DNA of 47,696 nucleotides. Origin: an uncultured Collinsella sp. (GTDB lineage: Bacteria; Actinomycetota; Coriobacteriia; Coriobacteriales; Coriobacteriaceae). This document shows, piece by piece, positions 39,792 to 46,643 of the stretch. Positions within the stretch are counted from its first letter, which is position 1, and the number at the start of each line of letters is the position of its first letter. The DNA is taken from contig URMO01000007.1 in the NCBI GenBank assembly GCA_900549085.1, positions 1 through 47,696 of the forward strand. The letters are read 5' to 3'. The position numbers and the translations under genes were made by a program. The notes under the pieces were generated by a model. It did no database searches, had not been told where the DNA came from, and saw nothing but the letters and a program-made list of their open reading frames with translations.

Positions 39792-41639
39792 CTACTCCAC
39801 GGTCACGCTCTTAGCGAGGTTGCGAGGCTGGTCAACGTCGCAACCGCGCAGGATGGCCACCTCGCGGGCGAGCAGCTGCAGCGGAACGCTCGCCGTGATG
39901 GGGCTGAACACGTCACGGACGGACGGCACGCGAATGATACAGTCGGCAATCTTGTTGATTTCCTCGTCGCCCTCGGTAGCAACGACGATGACCTTGGCGC
40001 CGCGAGCCTTGCACTCCATGAGGTTCGACACCGTCTTATCGTACGTTGCGCTCTTGGTTGCCACCGCGATGACAGGGAAACCCGGATCGATCAGCGCGAT
40101 GGGGCCGTGCTTCATCTCACCGGCGGCATATGCCTCGGCATGCAGGTAGCTGACCTCCTTGAGCTTAAGCGCGCCCTCATAAGAAATGGCGGCGCCCATG
40201 CCGCGACCCACGAACAGCGCGGACTGCGCGTCCTTGCACACAAGCGCGGCCTCGTGCACGGCCTCGGTCTGCGTATCCAGGATCCACTGGATCTGCTCGG
40301 CCGTATCGGAAAGCTCGCGGAACAGCATGCGCGTCTGCTTGGTGGTCAAGCGGTACTTGACCTGCGCCAGCAGCAAGGCCAAAAGCGTGAGGCTCACGAC
40401 CTGACCGATGAAGCTCTTAGTCGAGGCGACTGCAATCTCCTTGTTGGCCTTGGTGTAGATGACGCCGTCGCTTTCGCGCGCCACCGGGCTGCCCACCACG
40501 TTGGTGATGCCAAAGACCTTGGCGCCCTTGATGCGCGCATCGCGAATGGCGGCAAGGGTGTCGGCCGTCTCGCCCGATTGGGACACGGCCACGACGAGCG
40601 TCGTCGGCGTGATGATGGGGTTGCGGTAGCGGAACTCGCTAGCCGCCTCAACCTCGGTAGGAATACGAGCCCAGCCCTCAATAAGGTTCTTGGCGATGAG
40701 TCCGGCATGGTAGCTGGTGCCGCAGGCAATCACATATACACGGTCGATATCGTTGAGTTCCTCGAGCGAAAGGCCCAGCTCGTCGATATCGAGCTCACCG
40801 GCAGGGGTCATGCGGCCCACCAGCGTGTCGCGCACCACGCGCGGCTGCTCGTGAATCTCCTTGAGCATAAAGTCGGGATAACCGCCCTTTTCGGCCATGT
40901 CCAGATCCCAGTCGATATGGGTGATCTTGGGCTCAATCACATTGCCGGCCTCGTCGGTATACTCGACGCCTGCGGGCGTGAGCTTGGCAAACTGACCGTC
41001 CTCGAGCACCACGACATCGCGGGTGGCGTCGATGAGCGCGATGACATCAGAGGCGACATAGGCGCCGGTCTCGCCCGCGCCGACCACGATCGGGGAATCC
41101 TTGCGGGCCACGGCGATCACGCCGGGCTCGTCAGCGCACACGGCGGCCAGACCATAGGCACCGACCACGTGGGTACAAGCCTCGCGCACGGAGGCCATCA
41201 GGTCGTGCGTCTCGGCATAAGCCTCTTCAATCAGATGCGCGAAGACCTCGGTATCGGTCTCGCTCTTAAAGTGGTGGCCGCGGCCCTCCAGCTCTTCGCG
41301 CAGCTCGGCGAAGTTCTCGATGATGCCGTTGTGGACGATGGCGATGCGACCATCGCAGCTGGTGTGGGGATGGGCGTTGACAACGGAAGGCTTGCCGTGA
41401 GTGGCCCAGCGGGTATGGCCGATACCGCAGGTAGCGTCGCTGTCGATATTGGATAGCTCGCTCTCCAGGCCCGCAACCTTACCCACGCGGCGGATGACGT
41501 CGAGGTGAGCCGCGGCGCCCTCGCCCACCTCGAGCGCGACGCCCGAGGAATCATAGCCGCGATACTCCATGCGCTTGAGGCCCGTAACCAGGATGTTCTT
41601 TGCAATATCAGAGCCAGTGTAGCCGACAATTCCGCACAT
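39792..41639 (-). CDS. glmS: Glutamine-fructose-6-phosphate aminotransferase
   Basis: This 615-residue cytoplasmic enzyme makes glucosamine-6-phosphate from fructose-6-phosphate and glutamine, the first step to peptidoglycan amino sugars. The N-terminal class II glutaminase has Cys2 (MCGIVGYTG), GHTRWATHG and VHNGIIEN. Two SIS domains follow, with CGTSYHAG, SQSGETADT and GRGMGAAISYEGALKLKE, ending in the LAKSVTVE tail that is part of the active site. An AAGGG site lies 10 nt upstream. The leader shows no glmS ribozyme. The promoter area contains an unusual inverted-repeat set (41741-41773) and a TACAAT -10 candidate (41714-41719). Confidence 0.97.
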   Translation of the reverse strand: MCGIVGYTGSDIAKNILVTGLKRMEYRGYDSSGVALEVGEGAAAHLDVIRRVGKVAGLESELSNIDSDATCGIGHTRWATHGKPSVVNAHPHTSCDGRIAIVHNGIIENFAELREELEGRGHHFKSETDTEVFAHLIEEAYAETHDLMASVREACTHVVGAYGLAAVCADEPGVIAVARKDSPIVVGAGETGAYVASDVIALIDATRDVVVLEDGQFAKLTPAGVEYTDEAGNVIEPKITHIDWDLDMAEKGGYPDFMLKEIHEQPRVVRDTLVGRMTPAGELDIDELGLSLEELNDIDRVYVIACGTSYHAGLIAKNLIEGWARIPTEVEAASEFRYRNPIITPTTLVVAVSQSGETADTLAAIRDARIKGAKVFGITNVVGSPVARESDGVIYTKANKEIAVASTKSFIGQVVSLTLLALLLAQVKYRLTTKQTRMLFRELSDTAEQIQWILDTQTEAVHEAALVCKDAQSALFVGRGMGAAISYEGALKLKEVSYLHAEAYAAGEMKHGPIALIDPGFPVIAVATKSATYDKTVSNLMECKARGAKVIVVATEGDEEINKIADCIIRVPSVRDVFSPITASVPLQLLAREVAILRGCDVDQPRNLAKSVTVE

Positions 41640-41740
41640 AGGATAAATCCCTTCGTTCGCGTGACTGCAAGACGTCCACGCACAAGGGGCGCTGAGACGT
41701 ATAACGTTCGAGTATTGTACTCAGGCAAGCACAAGCTGAT

Positions 41741-41773
41741 ATACCAGAAGTGGTATCTCAACTTAGATACCAC
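41741..41773. promoter_or_regulatory. Overlapping TGGTAT/ATACCA inverted repeats upstream of glmS
   Basis: GTGGTATCT (41750-41758) and AGATACCAC (41765-41773) form a perfect 9-bp inverted repeat. ATACCA at 41741-41746 pairs with the same TGGTAT at 41751-41756. The three half-sites resemble operators of GntR/HutC-type amino-sugar regulators, which is fitting for glmS. The site lies about 100 nt upstream of the start codon. Confidence 0.5.
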
Positions 41774-41789
41774 CCGATGCACACACCCC

Positions 41790-41824
41790 ACCGCCACAAC
41801 GGTGACAGGCACCTTTGCGGTGGT
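41790..41824. repeat. 35-bp GGTGACAGGCACC hairpin repeat, copy 1
   Basis: ACCGCCACAACGG-TGACAGGCACC-TTTGCGGTGGT is an imperfect palindrome. It matches the 35-bp copy at 43479-43513 and shares the GACAG centre of the other repeat families. It lies directly between glmS and the amino-acid permease gene. Confidence 0.85.
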
Positions 41825-41834
41825 TGGCACTCCC

Positions 41835-42482
41835 CTAGGGACGCAGGCGGCCTTCGAGCCGATTGCCCAGGGCCGTGAGCGCCATGACAATGACGTAGTA
41901 GACCACGGCCACCACTAAAAACGGTTCAAAGGCTCGATAGGTGAGCGCCTGCACGCTCTGGGCGGCGCGCATCATATCCATCAGGCCGATGGTTGCCACC
42001 AGCGAGGAGCTCTTGAGGACCGTGATCACTTCGTTGACCAGGGCGGGGGCAATCGAGCGCATCGCCTGCGGAACGATGATCTTGCGCATCATGGGAACAT
42101 AGCGAAGCCCGATGGCCCGAGCGGCATCGTACTGCCCCCGGTCAACGCCCTCGATACCACCGCGCACCGTCTCGGACACCGTCGCTGAGCCGTTGAGCCC
42201 CAGCGTAATGGCACCGGCGGCAAACATCGAAATTTTGAAGCCCGTGAGCTGCGGCGTCGCAAAGTACGCCAAAAAAAGTAACACGATGAGCGGCACGCCG
42301 CGAAAGATAGAGGTGTAGAAGTTGAGCACCGCACGCAATGGGCGACAGGGCAAAACCTTGAGCACGGCAATGAGAAAGCCCAGGACGAGTGCTATGGCCA
42401 GCGCGGCGGCCGTCACCTGACAGGTCACGACCAGGCCGCTCATAAACATCGGTATATATGGTTCTAGCAGTTCAAACTTCAT
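41835..42482 (-). CDS. Polar amino acid ABC transporter permease
   Basis: This 215-residue inner-membrane permease of the HisM/GlnP type has about five helices and the cytoplasmic EAA-like loop (YDAARAIGLRYVPMMRKIIVPQAMRSIAPALVNEVI) that docks an ATPase. YTSIFRGVPLIVLLFL is the family's N-terminal signature. The ATG at 42482 is preferred because AAGGG lies 7 nt upstream; the ATG two codons earlier abuts the site. It follows the binding-protein gene by 33 nt. The partner ATPase gene is not in this cluster, so it must use one encoded elsewhere. Confidence 0.93.
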   Translation of the reverse strand: MKFELLEPYIPMFMSGLVVTCQVTAAALAIALVLGFLIAVLKVLPCRPLRAVLNFYTSIFRGVPLIVLLFLAYFATPQLTGFKISMFAAGAITLGLNGSATVSETVRGGIEGVDRGQYDAARAIGLRYVPMMRKIIVPQAMRSIAPALVNEVITVLKSSSLVATIGLMDMMRAAQSVQALTYRAFEPFLVVAVVYYVIVMALTALGNRLEGRLRP

Positions 42483-42515
42483 CAGCATGCCCTTGGCGCG
42501 CGCCTCACCGGCTCG

Positions 42516-43397
42516 CTATTTTCCGGCAACCGTCGACGTACCGGAAGCGGAATAGTCGCCGTTCCACATGAAGTCGGCGCCCACATACTGCTTGATGCAG
42601 TCATCGATGGTGCCGTCCTCGAGCATCTCGCCGATGCACTCGTCAAGCGTCGCGACAAATCCGGCACCCTTCTTGGCCATCAGGCGGTACACGCCCACGT
42701 GATCGCTCGTCTCGGAGCGATCGAGCAGGCCCAGCACCAGGCCCTCATTCGCATCGCGCATGGACTGGCCCTCGGCGCCGTCACACAGGTAGGCATCGAT
42801 GCGCCCGGCGAGCACCTCTTGCAGGCACTGGTCGCCACCGTCGTACGTGTGAATATCAGCATCGGGCATGACCTTGGCGATGAACTTGTTCTGCACGGTA
42901 CCGGTGGTGCAGGCGATAGACTTGCCGGCGAGGTCCTCAACGCGCTTGACGGGATCGCCGCCGAGCGTGAGAACGCCCACAAGCGGCTGATAGTAGCCGC
43001 GCGTGAAGTCATAGGTCTGCTCGCGCTCTTCGTTGGAGCTCATCGCCATGGTAAAGGCCTTGTCATCGCTCTGCACCGATGCAAGCGTGGCGGCAAAGTC
43101 CTGCGGCTCAAAGTCGTAAGAAAAGCCCAGGCGCGAGGCCATCTCGTCGGCAATGGCGATATCCAGGCCGACAACCTTCTGCTTGCCGTCCGACTGCGTC
43201 TCCAGATAGCGATAGGGCGCAAAGGCATCGTCGCCCACAAAGGTGAGCTTGGCGCCCTTGATATCGTCGCCCGCAACCGCGGCAGAACCAGCGGCAGAGC
43301 CCTTGTCAGCGCCACTGCCAGCGCAACCGCTCGCCGCAACCATTGCAGCACCGGCGATCAAACCCAGGAAATCACGACGAGAAACAGCGCGAGTCAT
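42516..43397 (-). CDS. Amino acid ABC transporter substrate-binding lipoprotein
   Basis: This 293-residue extracellular solute-binding protein (family 3) is anchored as a lipoprotein. The N-terminus has a twin-arginine-like SRRDFLG, a short hydrophobic stretch and the lipobox ASGC with Cys25, so export may be by the Tat route. The mature part contains the bilobed PBPb fold: GLDIAIADEMASRLGFSYDFEPQDF, DFTRGYYQPLVGVL and DLAGKSIACTTGTVQNKFI. An AAAGG site precedes the ATG at 43397. The binding pocket does not identify the amino acid. It is the first gene of a two-gene operon with the permease. Confidence 0.93.
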   Translation of the reverse strand: MTRAVSRRDFLGLIAGAAMVAASGCAGSGADKGSAAGSAAVAGDDIKGAKLTFVGDDAFAPYRYLETQSDGKQKVVGLDIAIADEMASRLGFSYDFEPQDFAATLASVQSDDKAFTMAMSSNEEREQTYDFTRGYYQPLVGVLTLGGDPVKRVEDLAGKSIACTTGTVQNKFIAKVMPDADIHTYDGGDQCLQEVLAGRIDAYLCDGAEGQSMRDANEGLVLGLLDRSETSDHVGVYRLMAKKGAGFVATLDECIGEMLEDGTIDDCIKQYVGADFMWNGDYSASGTSTVAGK

Positions 43398-43478
43398 ACC
43401 AAAGCCTTTCAATCTACGTTCAAAACGGCTTCCATTGTAGACACTCCACCGTTTAACGCGCAGCCCAGCCGCGCCAAA

Positions 43479-43513
43479 ACCACCACAAAGGGGGACAGGC
43501 ACCTTTGTGTGGT
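43479..43513. repeat. 35-bp GGGGACAGGCACC hairpin repeat, copy 2
   Basis: ACCACCACAAAGG-GGGACAGGCACC-TTTGTGTGGT is an almost perfect palindrome and the second copy of the element at 41790-41824. It stands 13 bp from an inverted copy of the CCTGCC/GGCAGG element, so two repeat families sit side by side. Confidence 0.88.
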
Positions 43514-43526
43514 CTGGACTCCGGTG

Positions 43527-43576
43527 TTTGCCCAGATAAAACCTGTCAAAATAAACCTGCCCCTAATTGGTAGGTT
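43527..43576 (-). repeat. CCTGCC/GGCAGG hairpin repeat, copy 3 (inverted)
   Basis: The minus strand reads AACCTACCAATTAGGGGCAGG, TTTATTTTGACAGG, TTTTATCTGGGCAAA, clearly the same element as at 39676 and 46521 with several changes that weaken the stem. Its edge touches the LacI-gene -35 box. Confidence 0.85.
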
Positions 43577-43607
43577 TTGACACCCCGGGAACGGGCGATG
43601 CTACAAT
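43577..43607 (+). promoter_or_regulatory. Candidate promoter of the LacI-family gene
   Basis: TTGACA (43577-43582), a long 19-nt spacer and TACAAT (43602-43607) lie 35 nt upstream of the start. The perfect -35 begins at the end of the inverted repeat copy. Confidence 0.5.
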
Positions 43608-43642
43608 CTGACTCGTACTTGAAACGCATCAAAGGGGCCGCT

Positions 43643-44755
43643 ATGGCAAAGGTAAAAATCAGCGACGTCGCGCGCGAGGCAGGAGTCTCGCTGGGCACGG
43701 TATCCAACGCGCTCAACCACCCCGAAAAGCTGCGCCCCGAGACCCTCAAGCTCATCAACGAGACCATCAATCGCCTTGGCTACCTGCCCAACCAAAGTGC
43801 TCGTCAGCTCGCGGGCGGCGCCACCAAGTCCTTTGGCCTGGTCCTCCCCCGTCTCGACCATGGCTTCTCGCTCCAAATTGCCAGCGGCGCCCATAACGAG
43901 GCCCGCAAGCACGGCTATGACCTGCTCATCGCCAACGCCGATAACGACGACATCCTCGAGGACCACTACCTGCGCTATTTTATGGGCACGCAGATGTCCG
44001 GCGTCATGGTTCAGCCTATGGCGTCCCCCGATTGGCACCCCGCAATGACCAAGATGCCCGTGCCGATCGTCCATCTGGACATCCACTGCTCCGAACCCGG
44101 TTACTACGTGGCCGCCGACAACGAGGCACAGGGGCGCATTATCGCCGAGCTCGCCATCACCCGCGGCGCGCGCCATATCACCGTTGTGGGCAGAGCGGCA
44201 TTTATACAGCTCACCCTGCGCGTACTTGGCATTCATAAGGCCCTCGTCCTGCATCCCGATATCAAAATTGAGGTCATTGACGCCGGAGAATGGAATACCG
44301 CTGCCGATGGTTACAGCATCGGCGCTCAGATTGCCGAGCGCTCTACCGGCGAGCGTCCCGATTTTGTCATCGGCCTTACCGATGTATTGGCCTCGGGCGT
44401 TATCTCGGCGTTGACCGACAAAGGCATCTCCGTCCCCGAACAGGTTCGCGTGGCCGGCTGCGACGGCAACCCGCTTGCATGGAGCGGGTCGGTCCCCCTC
44501 ACCACGGTGGCACCCCCGGGCTACGAGATTGGCCGCAAGGGTGTCCAGCTGCTCATGGAGCAAATCGAGAACAAGGCGCCGGCAAAAACCAAGCACATCC
44601 GCATTGGTTCCGCAGCGAGAACCGTTACTGCGGTCACAGCCGCCGAGGACATCAACCGTCAGGAACTCGTGCGGCCGTTCCTCTTGGAGCGCGCCAGTAC
44701 CCAGGCGAGCAGCCAAGCCGAAGCCACCGCCATCAACCTCGGCGCGTATCTATAG
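43643..44755 (+). CDS. LacI-family transcriptional regulator
   Basis: This 370-residue repressor has an N-terminal LacI helix-turn-helix and hinge (KISDVAREAGVSLGTVSNALNHPEKLRPETLKLINETINRLGYLPNQSARQL, residues 4-56). A periplasmic-binding-protein-like sugar-sensing domain (about 62-340) follows. A tail of about 25 residues rich in Ala, Ser and Gln is longer than usual. AAAGGGG lies 7 nt before the ATG. No sugar operon is adjacent, so its targets are elsewhere or it is an orphan; the ligand is unknown. Confidence 0.93.
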   Translation: MAKVKISDVAREAGVSLGTVSNALNHPEKLRPETLKLINETINRLGYLPNQSARQLAGGATKSFGLVLPRLDHGFSLQIASGAHNEARKHGYDLLIANADNDDILEDHYLRYFMGTQMSGVMVQPMASPDWHPAMTKMPVPIVHLDIHCSEPGYYVAADNEAQGRIIAELAITRGARHITVVGRAAFIQLTLRVLGIHKALVLHPDIKIEVIDAGEWNTAADGYSIGAQIAERSTGERPDFVIGLTDVLASGVISALTDKGISVPEQVRVAGCDGNPLAWSGSVPLTTVAPPGYEIGRKGVQLLMEQIENKAPAKTKHIRIGSAARTVTAVTAAEDINRQELVRPFLLERASTQASSQAEATAINLGAYL

Positions 44756-44826
44756 CACGTCGGCCAGTATGCCAAAACGCCGCTCAAGCAAAGACGGCCA
44801 ATTGCTCGTTTCAGCTCCGCAATTGC

Positions 44827-45477
44827 CTAGCGCACGGCCTTGACCGCCGCCGTCAGATCGAACAACGTATCGAGCACGGCCTCGCAGCCATCCACCACGT
44901 CCTGCGGCAGCGGCACGATATCGGGAACGGCAAAGACATGGCAGCCGGCCGTGATGCCCGAGACGCAGCCGTTGCGCGAATCCTCGACCACGGCACATTC
45001 CTCGGGAGCGAAGCCCGCGCGCTCGCAGGCAAGCAGGTACATCTCAGGGTTGGGCTTGCCGTGCACGACGTCCTCGCCACAGGTCACCGTTTCAAACTTG
45101 TCAAAGAGGCCGACCATCTTAAGGTTGCGCTCCGCCGTAACGTGGCGCGACGACGTCGCAAGGCCCACGTGATAGCCCGCAGCCAGCAGCTCGTCTAGAC
45201 ACTCGGCGGCGCCGGCCTTAAGCTCCAGTTCGGTCTTGACTATCTCGTCGCGAATCTCCTTGTGGCGGACATAGATCGCCTCGGCGGTTTCGCGACTACC
45301 GTAATGTTCATCAAGGATGTCCATGACATCGGGCAGCGTGCGGCCGATAAACTGATGGATCAGAGCATCATCAATCGCGATCCCCAGCTCGGCAGCGCCC
45401 GCCTTCCATGCCTTGATGCCTAAACGCTCGGTATCGACCAGCGTTCCGTCCATGTCAAAAATAACAGCCTTGATCAT
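44827..45477 (-). CDS. HAD-family phosphatase/phosphoglucomutase-like
   Basis: This 216-residue cytoplasmic HAD-superfamily hydrolase of the beta-phosphoglucomutase-like subgroup has motif I DMDGTLVDTE (nucleophile and acid/base Asp), motif II ATSSRH, the Lys of GKPNPEMY and motif IV EDSRNG. A helical cap lies between motifs I and II. Phosphatase or sugar-phosphate mutase activity are both possible. GAGGGG precedes the ATG at 45477; the frame extends to 45558 with no ribosome site. It is convergent with the LacI gene (71-bp gap) and divergent from larE. Confidence 0.92.
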   Translation of the reverse strand: MIKAVIFDMDGTLVDTERLGIKAWKAGAAELGIAIDDALIHQFIGRTLPDVMDILDEHYGSRETAEAIYVRHKEIRDEIVKTELELKAGAAECLDELLAAGYHVGLATSSRHVTAERNLKMVGLFDKFETVTCGEDVVHGKPNPEMYLLACERAGFAPEECAVVEDSRNGCVSGITAGCHVFAVPDIVPLPQDVVDGCEAVLDTLFDLTAAVKAVR

Positions 45478-45582
45478 ATCGGTCCCCTCACCGGATTGCA
45501 TTACTGCCACTCTACCGCACTTTACAAACTTGTATATAACGTATATAGCATATTGCACTTTCGTTACATAGGCAGAAGTCTC

Positions 45583-45610
45583 ATGACAGGCAGCTCGGTA
45601 GGATTATAGT
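45583..45610 (+). promoter_or_regulatory. Candidate larE promoter
   Basis: ATGACA (45583-45588), 16 nt and TATAGT (45605-45610) lie 34 nt before the ATG. Confidence 0.4.
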
Positions 45611-45644
45611 TTTCAACCGAGTACTCAATGGTAAGGATCGTTTC

Positions 45645-46523
45645 ATGCTTTCAGACACTACTGCACCTGCAGAGGAGCTTCAGAACAAACTCGCGACGCT
45701 CGAGCAGTTGCTTTTGGCATACGGACGCGTCGCCATCGGCTTTTCCGGTGGCGTCGACAGCAGCTTTTTAGCCGCGGTCTGCGCCCGCATTATGCCTGCC
45801 AGCACGCTTCTCGTTCACCTCACCACGCCGCTCATCGGCACGCCCGAACAAACCTCGTTTGAGCGATCCGTTGACGGGCAAACCAATGAGGGGCCGCATT
45901 TTAAGCTCCCCGTGCTCAATCTTTCGGTCGATCAGCTGCAGCTCCCCCAAGTAGCCTGCAACGACGCCAATCGCTGCTACCACTGCAAGCAGGCCGGCTT
46001 TACCGCCATCGTCAACCACGCCAAGTCGCTGGGCTTTTCCACCGTCATCGATGGCAGCAATGCAAGCGATCGCGGTGACTACCGCCCTGGCATGCGCGCG
46101 GCAGAAGAGCTCGGTGTACGCTCCCCTCTTATGGAGGTCGGCTTTACCAAGGACGAAGAGCGCGAGCTGTTGCGTGCATGGGGCTATCCCGTTTGGAGCC
46201 TGCCGGCGGGAGCCTGCCTTGCCACCCGCGTCCCCACGGGCGAGGAGCTTACGCGCGATAAAGTCGATTTAATCCGCGCCTGCGAGGATTACCTGCACGA
46301 TCTTGATCTGGCACAGGTACGCGCGCGTTTGATCTGCGGCTGCATGCATATCGAGGCCGCACCCGCAGATGTCGCCAAGATCGCTGCCCTCGGTGGCAAC
46401 GCCGTCGATGCCGAGGGCAAAACCCCGCTGCCCGCCGTTATCGAGTCCGCGCTGCGCGAGCTGGGCTGCGGCCATATCTTCCCCGAGGTCACCCCCTACA
46501 TCCACGGCAACATGAATCAGTAA
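45645..46523 (+). CDS. larE: LarE-family ATP-dependent sulfur transferase
   Basis: LarE adds sulfur to the pyridinium-3,5-biscarboxylate precursor of the nickel-pincer cofactor used by lactate racemase and relatives. The 292-residue protein has the PP-loop SGGVDSS (34-40), CNDANRCYHCK (105-115), SNASDRGDYRPG and PAGACLATR with Cys191. The Lactobacillus enzyme gives up the sulfur of that single Cys. Here Cys111, Cys114 and Cys191 match the three-cysteine pattern reported for cluster-binding, catalytic LarE proteins, so this is probably that type. AAGGAT precedes the ATG. No larA, larB or larC is nearby. The TAA stop is the first three bases of a repeat element. Confidence 0.92.
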   Translation: MLSDTTAPAEELQNKLATLEQLLLAYGRVAIGFSGGVDSSFLAAVCARIMPASTLLVHLTTPLIGTPEQTSFERSVDGQTNEGPHFKLPVLNLSVDQLQLPQVACNDANRCYHCKQAGFTAIVNHAKSLGFSTVIDGSNASDRGDYRPGMRAAEELGVRSPLMEVGFTKDEERELLRAWGYPVWSLPAGACLATRVPTGEELTRDKVDLIRACEDYLHDLDLAQVRARLICGCMHIEAAPADVAKIAALGGNAVDAEGKTPLPAVIESALRELGCGHIFPEVTPYIHGNMNQ

Positions 46524-46571
46524 CCTGCCAAAAAGGGACAGGTTTGTTTTGGCAGGTTTTATCTTGGGAAA
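46521..46571 (+). repeat. CCTGCC/GGCAGG hairpin repeat, copy 2
   Basis: TAACCTGCC, AAAAAGGGACAGG, TTTGTTTTGGCAGG, TTTTATCT is nearly identical to the copy at 39676 and again supplies the stop codon, here of larE. With its T-rich tail it can act as the larE terminator. Confidence 0.9.
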
Positions 46572-46587
46572 ATATCGCGAGGCAGTC

Positions 46588-46630
46588 GCCCCTCTAGCAC
46601 CCATCAAACTTCGAGAGACGGTAGAGGGGC
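46588..46630 (-). terminator. Hairpin after the Schlafen/AlbA-type regulator gene
   Basis: GCCCCTCTA (46588-46596) and TAGAGGGGC (46622-46630) pair across a long loop just past the stop codon. There is no U-run, so it is a weak terminator candidate. Confidence 0.4.
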
Positions 46631-46643
46631 AATTCGGCTGCAT

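Noticed and set aside
39726..41456. 576-codon plus-strand frame opposite glmS
   Set aside because: Shadow frame; GlmS on the other strand is full length with all motifs.
41640..41740. glmS ribozyme
   Set aside because: The leader is short and shows none of the conserved ribozyme core; control seems to be at the promoter.
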